A stretch of 64,000 bases of DNA from Methanobacteriota archaeon (GTDB lineage: Archaea; Halobacteriota; Methanomicrobia; Methanomicrobiales; Methanocorpusculaceae): the NCBI GenBank assembly GCA_023396065.1, contig JAEWXF010000028.1:254823-318822 (forward strand). The letters run 5' to 3'. Both the position numbers and the translations under genes were made by a program. Numbering within the stretch: position 1 is the first letter of the stretch; every line of letters begins with the position of its first letter. This document shows, piece by piece, positions 51,072 to 59,778 of the stretch. The notes beneath the pieces are model-generated. The model was not told the DNA's origin. It worked only from the letters and a program-made list of their open reading frames with translations, and ran no database searches.

Positions 51072-53633
51072 ATGAAATCTATCCGTTATCTTCTACTGAT
51101 TCTGCTGTTCTGTACTGCTATCCTCGCGATACCGGCGACGGCGGACGATGATTTTGTTCTCAAACAGTATGCCGGAACCGGAGACTATGCATACAAAAAT
51201 ATCCTGCACCCGTCTCTCCTGAGTAAAAATTCAGAGCAGACAACTGCTCAGAGTATTTTGCGGAACGTCTCGGAGACCACCACCCCGGAGCCGACCGTGA
51301 CCGCAACACCAACGCCTGTTCCAACCTACATAACCGGCGGCACACGTCTCCCGTATCCTGAATCCGGAAATACCCCAGTGGTCTATCCGGGCAATACGGT
51401 ATTCGTGTATGAACAGATAAAAATCGAAATTCTTCCCGGAACCTATGCAACCTCCATCGCAAAGATGAGCGGCGACGCAACGCCGGTGGTGATGAATACG
51501 ATCAGTGCGGATGCAAACGGCGTCATCAATCTGCTGGGCGCATCCGTTGCGGGTGAGACGGGTGCATACCGCATTTATGACGGAGGCACCTGGACTGGCG
51601 GGTATATTTATGTCTGGAATCCTGAGTTGAGTCTGAAGGCGTGGCTCGCCGGTTCCACAGATTCGATCAACGGGACGAGTGTATCCAAAAGCAGCAGTAT
51701 CAATTTTGTTGTGGAAGCGCCACGGGTTGGTGCGGAAAATATCGGGGCACAGGTAAAAATTGTAGTGACTACTCCGGTCGGAGGCAAGACAACGATGCTT
51801 GGATCCACCGATCTTTCTGCAATCTCTCTGAATTCAGTACAGGTAATCACACCGGATATCCCGCTGTCTGCTCAGGACCTGACCGCAGGCATCTACCGCT
51901 GTCAGGCGGAGTGGACGGTCCCTGCGGCCTTTGACTACTTCGCTTCCGATTCAAACAGTATCACGTTTCAGCTCGGCAGCGATGCATCTCTGGGTATCAC
52001 CGTAAACAAAGATACCATTGTCCGCAGCAATCCCTTTACGGTGACGATTACGGGTGATCCGAATACACCGTATCTGGTTTATCTGGATGCAGGCGGCGGC
52101 AGTGCGGTACCGCAGATGATACCCGGTCAGCTTGGTGTGGTCCGCGGGGATGCAGGACCGACGGTCAGTCTTGACGGTGCGGTGAAGACGGTACAGCCGC
52201 CGTCCGGCACCGCATCCAATGCAAAATCCTGGGGCGTGGTGACTACCGATGCCGGCGGCAGACGTGTTGTGGAGTACTCAACGCAGCCGGTGAACGGTGT
52301 GGTGATTGCGGAAGGGTCGTATACCATCCGGGTTGCCAACATTGTTGATTACGGCGGGTCCACTGCCGGGGCAGGTTCAAACTCTGACCGGGTGAATGTC
52401 AGGATTCAGGTGGGCAGTGTCAGTATCAGTTCCGGCGGAGATCGTTCCTATTACATGGGTCAGGAAGTAAAACTCACGGGAACGAATACAGACTCGGATA
52501 CCACGTATCTGTTCCTGACCGGTCCCAATCTCAACAGTAACGGGATTAGTCTGGACGGGTCGGGACAGTTTACGTCGGTTTCGGTGAAAACTGATACCAC
52601 CTGGTCGTATACCTGGGATACAGGGAGCAGCGGTCTGGATACGGGAGTATACACGATCTATGCAGTGAGTACCAGAAGCGATAAGGGGCAGCTTTCCGGG
52701 ACACAGTATGCAACGATCTCAATTCAGCTGATGCAGCCGAGTCTGAGTGTGGATTCAACGACCATTTCAGCGGCCAAAGGGGATTATGTACATATTACCG
52801 GCAGTGCTGTGGGGAATCCGTCATCGGTTGCGATTTTTCTGTTCGGTTCGAACTATTATCAGCGGGTAACAGCGTCTGTGAATAACAACAGGTATGATTA
52901 TAAGATGTATATCCCGGAGAGTATGTCTTCCGGGGAGTATTATCTCGTGATTGAGCATCCGATGTATGACGGGACGTTCGGTGTGACGGAGATTACGCGA
53001 AACGGCCAGACGATTCTTGCTCTGACGGGTGCGGGCGGCAGTATTCAGAGTTCCTTTGTTGTGGAGGGACCGAACCGTTTGCAGGGGTCTCAGGCGGCGA
53101 ATGCTCTGGTGCAGATGCTTGATTCTCCCTATATCGATGATCTGTATTCAACGATGAAACTGATTGTGCAGGAGCCATACATTATGATTGATCCGGTTGG
53201 TACTCAGGAGATCGAACGGTCGTTTGTTCTGTCCGGTTCGACGAATCTTGCAGCCGGTGACCAGCTGCTGGTTGAGGTGGTTCCAACGTCCTTTGTTCCG
53301 TCAGGAAAGGATCAGCCGGTGCCGTCCTCGGGTGTTTCCGGGACGGTGACGATTGCGGGCGGCAGTACGCAGAATGTCTGGTCATATCCGGTGTCCGGGT
53401 CGAGTCTGGCTGCTGATTCCTATACGGTCAGGGTGTCCGGGGTGGCGGTGACGACGAGTACGTCGGCTGTGTTTGAGGTGGTGACGGCTTTGCCAACGGT
53501 TCCTCCGACATGGGTTCCAACGACTGTTCCGTCTACGCCGGAACCGACTGAGCCGGTACAGACGCCGTTTGGTCTGATCGGGTTTGTCGCAGTGCTGGGA
53601 GCTGTTGTGCTTCCGGTACTCCGGCGGCACTAA
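51072..53633 (+). CDS. modular surface protein with one DUF3821-type repeat, tandem paralogue
   Basis: An 853-residue exported protein with signal peptide MKSIRYLLLILLFCTAILAIPATA, one FATSIAK-like module (GTYATSIAKMSGDATPVVMN near 135) and then the same ordered domains as the gene before it: IVRSNPFTVTITGD, YYMGQEVKLTGTNTDSDTTYLFLTGPNLNSNG, FLFGSNYYQRVTASV, PNRLQGSQAANALVQML. It ends TPFGLIGFVAVLGAVVLPVLRR. It lacks the long stalk and two of the three N-terminal modules. I start at ATG 51072 on signal-peptide grounds. It probably arose by duplication, though codon choice differs widely from the upstream copy. Confidence 0.85.
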   Translation: MKSIRYLLLILLFCTAILAIPATADDDFVLKQYAGTGDYAYKNILHPSLLSKNSEQTTAQSILRNVSETTTPEPTVTATPTPVPTYITGGTRLPYPESGNTPVVYPGNTVFVYEQIKIEILPGTYATSIAKMSGDATPVVMNTISADANGVINLLGASVAGETGAYRIYDGGTWTGGYIYVWNPELSLKAWLAGSTDSINGTSVSKSSSINFVVEAPRVGAENIGAQVKIVVTTPVGGKTTMLGSTDLSAISLNSVQVITPDIPLSAQDLTAGIYRCQAEWTVPAAFDYFASDSNSITFQLGSDASLGITVNKDTIVRSNPFTVTITGDPNTPYLVYLDAGGGSAVPQMIPGQLGVVRGDAGPTVSLDGAVKTVQPPSGTASNAKSWGVVTTDAGGRRVVEYSTQPVNGVVIAEGSYTIRVANIVDYGGSTAGAGSNSDRVNVRIQVGSVSISSGGDRSYYMGQEVKLTGTNTDSDTTYLFLTGPNLNSNGISLDGSGQFTSVSVKTDTTWSYTWDTGSSGLDTGVYTIYAVSTRSDKGQLSGTQYATISIQLMQPSLSVDSTTISAAKGDYVHITGSAVGNPSSVAIFLFGSNYYQRVTASVNNNRYDYKMYIPESMSSGEYYLVIEHPMYDGTFGVTEITRNGQTILALTGAGGSIQSSFVVEGPNRLQGSQAANALVQMLDSPYIDDLYSTMKLIVQEPYIMIDPVGTQEIERSFVLSGSTNLAAGDQLLVEVVPTSFVPSGKDQPVPSSGVSGTVTIAGGSTQNVWSYPVSGSSLAADSYTVRVSGVAVTTSTSAVFEVVTALPTVPPTWVPTTVPSTPEPTEPVQTPFGLIGFVAVLGAVVLPVLRRH

Positions 53634-53694
53634 TTTTTTTTGTTTCCGGGAGAGGAAATTCTCATTATAGTTTGCCTGCCAATAATAACATATC

Positions 53695-54447
53695 ATGGCG
53701 CAACTTCGATGCCCGAAATGCGGAGCACCTGCCAGGGCGGAACACGGGACGCAGTATGTGACCTGCGATTCCTGCGGAACGGTCATTTATATTGATCGAA
53801 GCAGTGTGATCTTTAACTACATTATGCCGTTTCTCCTGGATGAGGAAAAGGCGCGTGCGGTGTTTCGCCGCTGGTGTGCCGGGCCGTCGCTGGCAAAGGG
53901 TCTGGACCACGACGCAGAGATTCTCAGCGTGGAGAAGTTGTATTTTCCGGTGTTTTTGTTCCGCCGGGTAATAAACGGTGTGGAAAAGTCGATTCTGAAA
54001 CCTGCGAAAGGGACGACGCTTCCGGGGCTGCAGAGTCAGATTGTCCCACCGGGGGATATGCGAGTGTTTGATGCGACCGTTTCCACCGGGAATGCGGAGG
54101 TTATTTCTCCGGAGATCAGTATTGAGACGTATCTGGCAGATCTTCCGGGAACAGCGAAGGAGCAGGCACTATTGTATTTGCCGTTCTTTGTGTTTCATTA
54201 CCGGTATCAGGGAGCTGATTACACGTCAGTGATGGGCGGGACGTCGGGACGGGTATATACGGCAGGATTTCCCGCGCGGTCTGCGGCGCCGTATACCCTT
54301 GTGGTCGGCGGCGGGTTTGTGATTGCGTGTGTCGGTGGAATACTTGGATTTGTGATTACGCCGGTTTTGTATCTGCTGGCGTTTGCCGGAGCGGTACTTG
54401 CAATGATTTCAGGTCGTGTGGTGGTACGGTCGGGAGGTGAGAAGTAA
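53695..54447 (+). CDS. zinc-ribbon membrane protein A of a three-gene operon
   Basis: A 250-residue protein. A zinc ribbon starts it (LRCPKCGAPARAEHG.QYVTCDSCGTVIYID). Two aromatic-rich strands, YFPVFLFRR near 83 and LLYLPFFVFHYRY near 160, recur as YIPFW-type motifs in the next two genes. Two hydrophobic helices (about 200-245) close the protein and place it in the membrane. I do not recognise a named family. The ATG of the next gene directly follows its stop, with GGAGGTGA as a ribosome-binding site inside this gene's end. Confidence 0.65.
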   Translation: MAQLRCPKCGAPARAEHGTQYVTCDSCGTVIYIDRSSVIFNYIMPFLLDEEKARAVFRRWCAGPSLAKGLDHDAEILSVEKLYFPVFLFRRVINGVEKSILKPAKGTTLPGLQSQIVPPGDMRVFDATVSTGNAEVISPEISIETYLADLPGTAKEQALLYLPFFVFHYRYQGADYTSVMGGTSGRVYTAGFPARSAAPYTLVVGGGFVIACVGGILGFVITPVLYLLAFAGAVLAMISGRVVVRSGGEK

Positions 54448-55452
54448 ATGGCAGGAGCTGTACGGCTTATGGTTGGTCTGACCTGTCCGTCCTGCGGGGG
54501 TACTATCGAGGTCCGTGAGGGAAGCAGACTGGCGCATTGCCCCTTCTGTGATGCGGCTCTGGCGATTACGGCGGACGATGCGGGTGTTACGAGGCTGATG
54601 TATCCGAGGCGTGTTTCGGAGGAGGAAGCGCTGGCTACTGCGAAGAAGTGGTTCGGAGCGTTTCCCAAAGCACGTGACCTGGCAGCGACGGCGGAGATTA
54701 CGGAGCAGTTTTCGATGTATATTCCGTTCTGGCGTCTGTCAGGTACGGGCAAGGCGATTGTGTGCGGGACGTCTACTTCGAAGGATAAGAATGGGAATAC
54801 CAGTACTACACCGCATGAGGAGGTTGCTGAGGGTGAGTATGTGTGGTCGACGATTGCCTGTCAGACGGGGGATCTGGGGATTACTACGCCACCTCAGCCG
54901 GATAGCGATCTGCAGCCGTATGTAGAGGGTGATATTCCTGTGTTTGATACGACGTCATCCCGGGATGAGGCATTTGATGCAGCTGATACAGATATCAGGA
55001 TGGAGGTGTACCGGAAGGCTTCAGCGGGGATTGATACGATGACGTTTACCCGGACGTTTTGTATTCCCCGAGAATTCAGCCTGCTGTATTATCCGTACTG
55101 GATTATCCGGTATCAGTATCGTGCCCGGGATTATTTTGTGGTGCTGGACGGGGTTTCCGGTGCTCCGGTTTCCGGGCGAGCTCCCGGAGATACGGCGTAT
55201 CAGGCGATCGCGGCGGGACTTGGTGCAGGGTTTGGGGGACTGGTTACCGGGATCTGTATTGCATTTGCTGCGTTTTCCGGCAGTGAGTATGCCCTCTGGA
55301 GTCTGGCAGGAATTGTGGTTGGTCTGATTCTGGTACTTGCCGGATACTGGGTTTTCCGGTTCGGATCAGATGTTGTGGAAGGGAAACTGACCGGCGGCAT
55401 TTCTCTATCTACGAAGGGTTTTGGGCAGAAAACGGTTCAGGAGGTGGCGTGA
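54448..55452 (+). CDS. zinc-ribbon membrane protein B of a three-gene operon
   Basis: A 334-residue protein: a zinc ribbon (LTCPSCGGTIEVREGSRLAHCPFCDAAL), a middle region with FSMYIPFWRLSG near 92 and LLYYPYWIIRYQYR near 215, a long polar insert (CGTSTSKDKNGNTSTTPHEE), and two membrane helices near 255-305. The paired YIPFW/YYPYW strands match those of proteins A and C. No catalytic motif is seen. It may be a membrane sensor or an assembly factor of a zinc-ribbon complex; that is inference from context only. Confidence 0.65.
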   Translation: MAGAVRLMVGLTCPSCGGTIEVREGSRLAHCPFCDAALAITADDAGVTRLMYPRRVSEEEALATAKKWFGAFPKARDLAATAEITEQFSMYIPFWRLSGTGKAIVCGTSTSKDKNGNTSTTPHEEVAEGEYVWSTIACQTGDLGITTPPQPDSDLQPYVEGDIPVFDTTSSRDEAFDAADTDIRMEVYRKASAGIDTMTFTRTFCIPREFSLLYYPYWIIRYQYRARDYFVVLDGVSGAPVSGRAPGDTAYQAIAAGLGAGFGGLVTGICIAFAAFSGSEYALWSLAGIVVGLILVLAGYWVFRFGSDVVEGKLTGGISLSTKGFGQKTVQEVA

Positions 55453-55453
55453 T

Positions 55454-56023
55454 ATGGGAATGATTGTGAAAAATCTGATATGCAGCAGCTGCGGTTCGCC
55501 GTTGAAGTCGAAGGAGGCGGATCTGATTTTGTTCTGTCCGCACTGCGAATCAACGATGGAGTTTCTGGATACTGATGCGGGACCGGTTGGTCTGCATATT
55601 CTAGTTTCTTCTGCACTGGAAAAGGAAGTTGTGTATATTCCGTTCTGGCGGGTTGATGCGGATATTTCGGTAGATCGTGTTGAGAGTACAGGAGGGTTTC
55701 TGGAACGCGGGACGAAATCTCTGCGGGGTGCCCAGCGGTTTTATGTTTGTGCGGCAGGTGGGATGAAGGACGGCTGGAACATGGAGTTTACCCGTGTGCC
55801 TCCGGCGGCAGAGGAGGCTTCCGGTTTTGGGAGGTCAACGCGGCTTGCGGCGGTGAAGACGTCGGGCGCTGCGGCGAAGGATGCGGAGTTTTTGTTTTTG
55901 AAGCAGGAGGTGGCGGCGGCCGGGACGCTGCAGGAGATAGAGTATACGTTCCGGGTGACGGGGCATGAGGTTGTGTATATTCCGTTTGTACGGTCGGGGA
56001 GCGGGTACGCTCCCGCATTCTGA
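55454..56023 (+). CDS. zinc-ribbon protein C of a three-gene operon
   Basis: A 189-residue protein with no membrane helix: a zinc ribbon (LICSSCGSPLKSKEADLILFCPHCESTM), then two YIPFW-type strands, VVYIPFWRVDADIS and, near the C-terminus, VVYIPFVRSGSG. It lies one base after gene B; ATG 55454 is chosen over the upstream start inside gene B. Likely a soluble partner of A and B. Confidence 0.65.
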   Translation: MGMIVKNLICSSCGSPLKSKEADLILFCPHCESTMEFLDTDAGPVGLHILVSSALEKEVVYIPFWRVDADISVDRVESTGGFLERGTKSLRGAQRFYVCAAGGMKDGWNMEFTRVPPAAEEASGFGRSTRLAAVKTSGAAAKDAEFLFLKQEVAAAGTLQEIEYTFRVTGHEVVYIPFVRSGSGYAPAF

Positions 56024-56361
56024 TTTTGAAAAGTGTGTTGGGGAGAGAAGATCTCTCCCGGCAGTATTTGTGTTTTCCCTGGTATTTGGGAATATACGTG
56101 CAGAGAAATGTTTGTGCAGGTTCCGTTTCGGGTTCCCGTCTGTTGGCATGTTGGCGGCATGCCCCCCAACAAAAGTTCATGCCTTCCCTGTCATGCGGCA
56201 CGGGGATGTCACAGAGAACCGGAAACAGGGTGGTTCCGGTACATGTGTATGTGGAATGCTGTAACTTCGCTATCCCGTACCTTTCAGTATGTTGTTCGCG
56301 GTAGTATATGAAGTGATGCGCTGAGTTTTTCCAGTTGCAGCGCATATAGTGTATTCAGTTC
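56024..56361. other. 338-base gap before the UbiA-family gene
   Basis: Apart from the hairpin at 56041 there is an inverted repeat ATGCGCTG/CAGCGCAT at about 56313-56345, just before the UbiA-family gene. No reliable gene is present; several frames cross it but none looks like protein. Confidence 0.4.
56041..56059 (+). terminator. hairpin after the zinc-ribbon operon
   Basis: GGGAGAGA-AGA-TCTCTCCC gives a perfect 8-bp stem with a 3-base loop, 18 bases after the stop codon of gene C. Only a weak T-rich tail follows. Confidence 0.4.
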
Positions 56362-57222
56362 ATGAGTGTTGTGGGATATGGCAGGATTATCCGGCCAATG
56401 AACGCGATTGTGTCCGGGTTTACGGCAGTTATCGCATATATTGTTGCATCGGGAACGGATGTGTTTTCGGCGTTTGCGCTGTTTTTTATTGTGACGGTGA
56501 TCTGCGGGGCAGGGAACGTGCTGAATGATTATTTTGATCAGGAGATTGATGCGATTAATCGTCCGGACCGTCCGATTCCCGCGGGTCTGGTAAGTTCCCG
56601 GGGGGCGGTGTGCTGGTCGGGTCTGTTGTTTGCAGCGGGTGTTGCCGTCAGTTGTGCGACGAATGTCTGGTGCTTTGCGATTGCGGTGCTGAATTCTGTC
56701 CTGCTGATTGCATATGCGGCAAAGCTGAAGAAGCTGCCTCTTTTGGGGAATTTAGCGGTTGCGTATCTGTCTGGCAGTATTTTTCTGTTTGGCGGCGCCC
56801 TGGCGGGTCCTGCTTCGTTTGCGGTGACGCTGCCGTTGTTTGCGATTACGTTTTTCGGGACGCTTGCCCGGGAGATTCTGAAGGCTGCTGAGGATGTTGA
56901 GGGGGATGCGGCTGGCGGTGCCCGGACACTGCCGATGCTGATTGGTGTGCAAAAAAGCGGGTTTGTTGCGGTTGGTCTGGTTTTCTGTGCGGTGGCTGCG
57001 AGTGTTGCTCCGGTCGTCCGGTGGGGACCGGTATATCTTGTGCTGATTGCGGTGATTGATCTGTGTATTCTCTGGGCTGCGTTCCGTTCGGTTCGTTGTA
57101 CGAGGCCGGAGGAGCTGATTGCGGCGCGGTCTACGTCATATATTAAGTACGGGATGTTTGCGGCTCTGTTTGTTTTTCTCATTATGGAGCTTGCCCATGG
57201 ATGGTTTTCGGTGATTACGTGA
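56362..57222 (+). CDS. geranylgeranylglycerol-phosphate geranylgeranyltransferase (UbiA family)
   Basis: A 286-residue membrane enzyme with nine helices. NDYFDQEIDAINRPDRPIPAG near residues 54-74 and the second Asp-rich motif REILKAAEDVEGDAAGGARTLP near 170-190 are the two Mg/prenyl-diphosphate sites. The archaeal enzyme adds the second geranylgeranyl chain to make digeranylgeranylglyceryl phosphate, the core of the ether lipids. Length and motifs fit this branch better than the UbiA quinone enzymes. Confidence 0.9.
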   Translation: MSVVGYGRIIRPMNAIVSGFTAVIAYIVASGTDVFSAFALFFIVTVICGAGNVLNDYFDQEIDAINRPDRPIPAGLVSSRGAVCWSGLLFAAGVAVSCATNVWCFAIAVLNSVLLIAYAAKLKKLPLLGNLAVAYLSGSIFLFGGALAGPASFAVTLPLFAITFFGTLAREILKAAEDVEGDAAGGARTLPMLIGVQKSGFVAVGLVFCAVAASVAPVVRWGPVYLVLIAVIDLCILWAAFRSVRCTRPEELIAARSTSYIKYGMFAALFVFLIMELAHGWFSVIT

Positions 57223-57276
57223 GATAACCTATTAATACGCTGAGGATGAAGCATATACTATCATAAGGGATGGCCA

Positions 57277-57687
57277 ATGAAGGTTTTTGTGAAAGGTACG
57301 ACATATATGGCAGAGCCGGGTTCCTATTTCAAAGATCCGGTGAAAATTGAAGGTGATTTTCTTGTGCCCCCTAAGACACAGTTCTGGAAAGATCTGGTTG
57401 TTACAGGGACGTTGTCACTGGGCGCGGGGTCCCGCGTGGGTGGGAATGTGCAGTGCAGCGGGGCGGTAGTTGGCCGCGGATGTCTGGTGGAGGGAGAGCT
57501 GTCTGCGGGGTCGGGACAGGTTACGATCTGTGACGGTGCCCGTGTCCGGATTATCCGGTCGGAGGGGAATGTGCTGCTGCGGCCGGGTATGGTTGCTGAT
57601 GAGGTACACGGGGAGAATATCTTGGTGATGGGAAAGGTCCACTGTGGGAAGCTGATGGGACGGAATACCCGGGTGGTTACGAATTAA
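57277..57687 (+). CDS. bactofilin-like beta-helix protein
   Basis: A 136-residue protein of short repeats of strand-turn pattern, such as VTGTLSLGAGSRVGGNVQCSGAVVGRGCLVEGELSAG. These give the right-handed beta helix of bactofilins and related polymer-forming proteins. No membrane helix. It could polymerise into a scaffold or bind an envelope component. Its start is 54 bases after the UbiA-family gene, so it may share its promoter. Confidence 0.6.
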   Translation: MKVFVKGTTYMAEPGSYFKDPVKIEGDFLVPPKTQFWKDLVVTGTLSLGAGSRVGGNVQCSGAVVGRGCLVEGELSAGSGQVTICDGARVRIIRSEGNVLLRPGMVADEVHGENILVMGKVHCGKLMGRNTRVVTN

Positions 57688-57845
57688 TTTTTCTGTTTTC
57701 CAGATTTTTTCTGATTTTTGCATTCTGTTCCAAACCAGAATGTATTGATGCAACGGGAATGATGCGTACAATCACGAAAATACCTAAAACGTCCCGTACG
57801 AAACGACACAGAAATTCTCCAGAGAAACAACCAAAAAAGGGATAA

Positions 57846-58160
57846 TTATTTTTTCTGCTTTTTCATCTTCGCAATCTCTTCCTCAACCTCACCGGCTCCC
57901 TCTTTGTAGAACTTCTCTTCATCGGGGGCAAGTTCATGCAAAAGGCGGAGGAACTCACCGGCATGTACACGTTCCTCATCCGCAATATCTTTGAGAACCT
58001 CAATTGCGAGTTTATTCTCAGTTGAATCAGCGAGCTGTTGATACAGCTGAATTGCCTCATATTCTGCAGCGATCATAAAGCGAATGGCACGTACGAGTTC
58101 CGCATCGGTTAACTTCCGGTCGAACTTCTGGCCTGCAAATGGATTTCCAAATTCCGGCAT
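57846..58160 (-). CDS. rubrerythrin/encapsulated-ferritin-like di-iron protein
   Basis: A 104-residue protein of one helix pair. Iron ligands are visible as FMIAAEYEAIQLYQQL near residues 28-43 (E) and IADEERVHAGEFLRLLHEL near 59-77 (E-E-x2-H). The C-terminal acidic tail GAGEVEEEIAKMKKQKK resembles the ferritin-like cargo found with encapsulin shells, where it helps the protein sit inside the shell. No encapsulin gene is in this window, so it may work alone or with a distant one. Confidence 0.75.
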   Translation of the reverse strand: MPEFGNPFAGQKFDRKLTDAELVRAIRFMIAAEYEAIQLYQQLADSTENKLAIEVLKDIADEERVHAGEFLRLLHELAPDEEKFYKEGAGEVEEEIAKMKKQKK

Positions 58161-58219
58161 AGATACTCATTCACCCCGGATTGAGATAAAGATAGAGATT
58201 GGGACAACAGTCCCGCAGT

Positions 58220-59653
58220 TCACCACGGATACCGACCGGCAACCAGACCAATCCCGCCCTTCTCCAGAACATACATACTCCCGTCCTCCAGCCGAAGATA
58301 CTTTGTATCCCAGTAATACGTCTCCTGTGAGGGGCGGGAACCGTACGCATCAAACAAACGTTCAGCATCAGTAGGAGAAACATACACCGCATACCCTGCA
58401 ACCGGTTCCTCCGAAATAATCGCCGTCCGAACAGGAGCAGCACTGTTCAGAATATCCAAAAGTACCGGAAACTCGGTAAACACCTCACCGGAAACTGGCA
58501 CAATCGTCTCTCCCGTAGTACAGGAAAGATACGCAGGTGTCAGACGAAGTTCTCCCGGCAGCGGCGGAGCCTGCGTCCCGTACCAACTCCCCTTCGCCTC
58601 CCAGAGATCAAGCAGCTCATAATACGAACACGCAACATACAGCGAAGAATCTGCCATCACCTGACCGCGCCCGGAGTACACCCGATCAATCTTATACGGA
58701 ACGCCATCCGCAACAAACGAAAGACTAAACCGATTTCCCGGACCCGCAAAAAGATGGAAAATCGTATCCGGATCCGAAGAATCAGTATACCCGGTATAAG
58801 CCACCACATCAGGTGAATCATCCCAATGCCGATTTTTCATCGGAACCGTGTACTCCTTACCGTTTACCGTAAACGTGAAAATATACGTCTCCGTATCGAA
58901 GGGAACCTTATTCTCAAACGTAAAATAGTTCCTGCCTGAAAAGGCCGGTTCCCAGTCCGTCAGCCCATACTCATCCAGAAAATCCGGATCCGTAAGATTT
59001 TTTCCGATGAATGAAGTCGTCATACCAGGAATCGAAAATGACGGGACCTTGACATTCACGGCTGCATTCGACGGCCGGGGAACAGGAGTCTGTGACGGCT
59101 CAGGAGTCGGTAGTATCGACTTTGGATGCACATACACGGCATGCAGTGGATGTACCGACGCCTCGGTATACATTCTGTTCTGTACTGGAGTTACTTCAAT
59201 AGACGTATCGTTCCACGGAATAGAAGCGATAACCAGATTTCCCGGTCCAAATGTAATAAAGAAATGAGTAGACTCATCCTCCGGAAAAAGCCGGCCCTGA
59301 TACGTCACAATCTCAGGGTCTGCATTCCCGGACACCCTCTTCAGAATACGGTGATAGGACTCCCCGTAAATCGTAAAATCCAGAGCAATCGCCTCATCAA
59401 ACTTTGCCACAGGTTTATCAAAAGTAACAAGCGTATACTCCTGAACCGAGGAATGCAGAGATAACGGACCATACGTCGCAGCAAACTCCGGACTCAGGGG
59501 ATCTTCCAAAAGTACCGAAGTATGACCGTCAATAACAAAGGCAACATCGACAGGACCCCGAGGACCCTGCACCACAGTGTCCGCAGCAATACATCCGGCA
59601 GACAGGACGAGAAGAATACCGAAAAAACCGAGAGACACCAACACCTGTTTCAT
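58220..59653 (-). CDS. lipoprotein with two prodomain-like beta modules
   Basis: A 477-residue protein with a lipobox (VLSAGCIAA near residue 21). Two related extracytoplasmic modules follow: one starts FVIDGHTSVLLEDPLSP near 40 and has LDFTIYGESYHRILKR.. then YQGRLFPEDES and VIASIPWNDTSIEVTP; the second starts SFSIPGMTTSFIGKNL near 205. The C-terminal region has the block GEVFTEFPVLLDIL and YVSPTDAERLFDAYGS, also found in the two other lipoproteins here. The module pattern resembles the propeptide of M12B metalloproteases, but no HExxH is present. Its role is unknown. Confidence 0.75.
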   Translation of the reverse strand: MKQVLVSLGFFGILLVLSAGCIAADTVVQGPRGPVDVAFVIDGHTSVLLEDPLSPEFAATYGPLSLHSSVQEYTLVTFDKPVAKFDEAIALDFTIYGESYHRILKRVSGNADPEIVTYQGRLFPEDESTHFFITFGPGNLVIASIPWNDTSIEVTPVQNRMYTEASVHPLHAVYVHPKSILPTPEPSQTPVPRPSNAAVNVKVPSFSIPGMTTSFIGKNLTDPDFLDEYGLTDWEPAFSGRNYFTFENKVPFDTETYIFTFTVNGKEYTVPMKNRHWDDSPDVVAYTGYTDSSDPDTIFHLFAGPGNRFSLSFVADGVPYKIDRVYSGRGQVMADSSLYVACSYYELLDLWEAKGSWYGTQAPPLPGELRLTPAYLSCTTGETIVPVSGEVFTEFPVLLDILNSAAPVRTAIISEEPVAGYAVYVSPTDAERLFDAYGSRPSQETYYWDTKYLRLEDGSMYVLEKGGIGLVAGRYPW

Positions 59654-59677
59654 ATATCGAGTCAGTTGGTCCGGGAA

Positions 59678-59688
59678 CTATATAATAA
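59678..59688 (-). promoter_or_regulatory. TATA box of the lipoprotein at 58220
   Basis: The minus strand reads TTATTATATAG about 25-35 bases before the ATG at 59653, fitting an almost leaderless message. The plus-strand neighbour has its own box at 59741-59750. Confidence 0.5.
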
Positions 59689-59740
59689 GATTGAGCAAAT
59701 ACTGACCGCAGGAATCCTGGCATACCCTGCTCACAGAGTT

Positions 59741-59750
59741 CATATATCAG
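59741..59750 (+). promoter_or_regulatory. TATA box of the sensor gene pair at 59779
   Basis: CATATATCAG lies ~30 bases before the ATG at 59779, giving a divergent promoter pair with 59678-59688. Confidence 0.45.
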
Positions 59751-59778
59751 AAGCGTCCATCGTAAACTACGTGAACCG

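Noticed and set aside
56024..56361. Several overlapping short frames after the zinc-ribbon operon
   Set aside because: They overlap each other in three frames, have no ribosome-binding site and contain the hairpin; no signal of selection.
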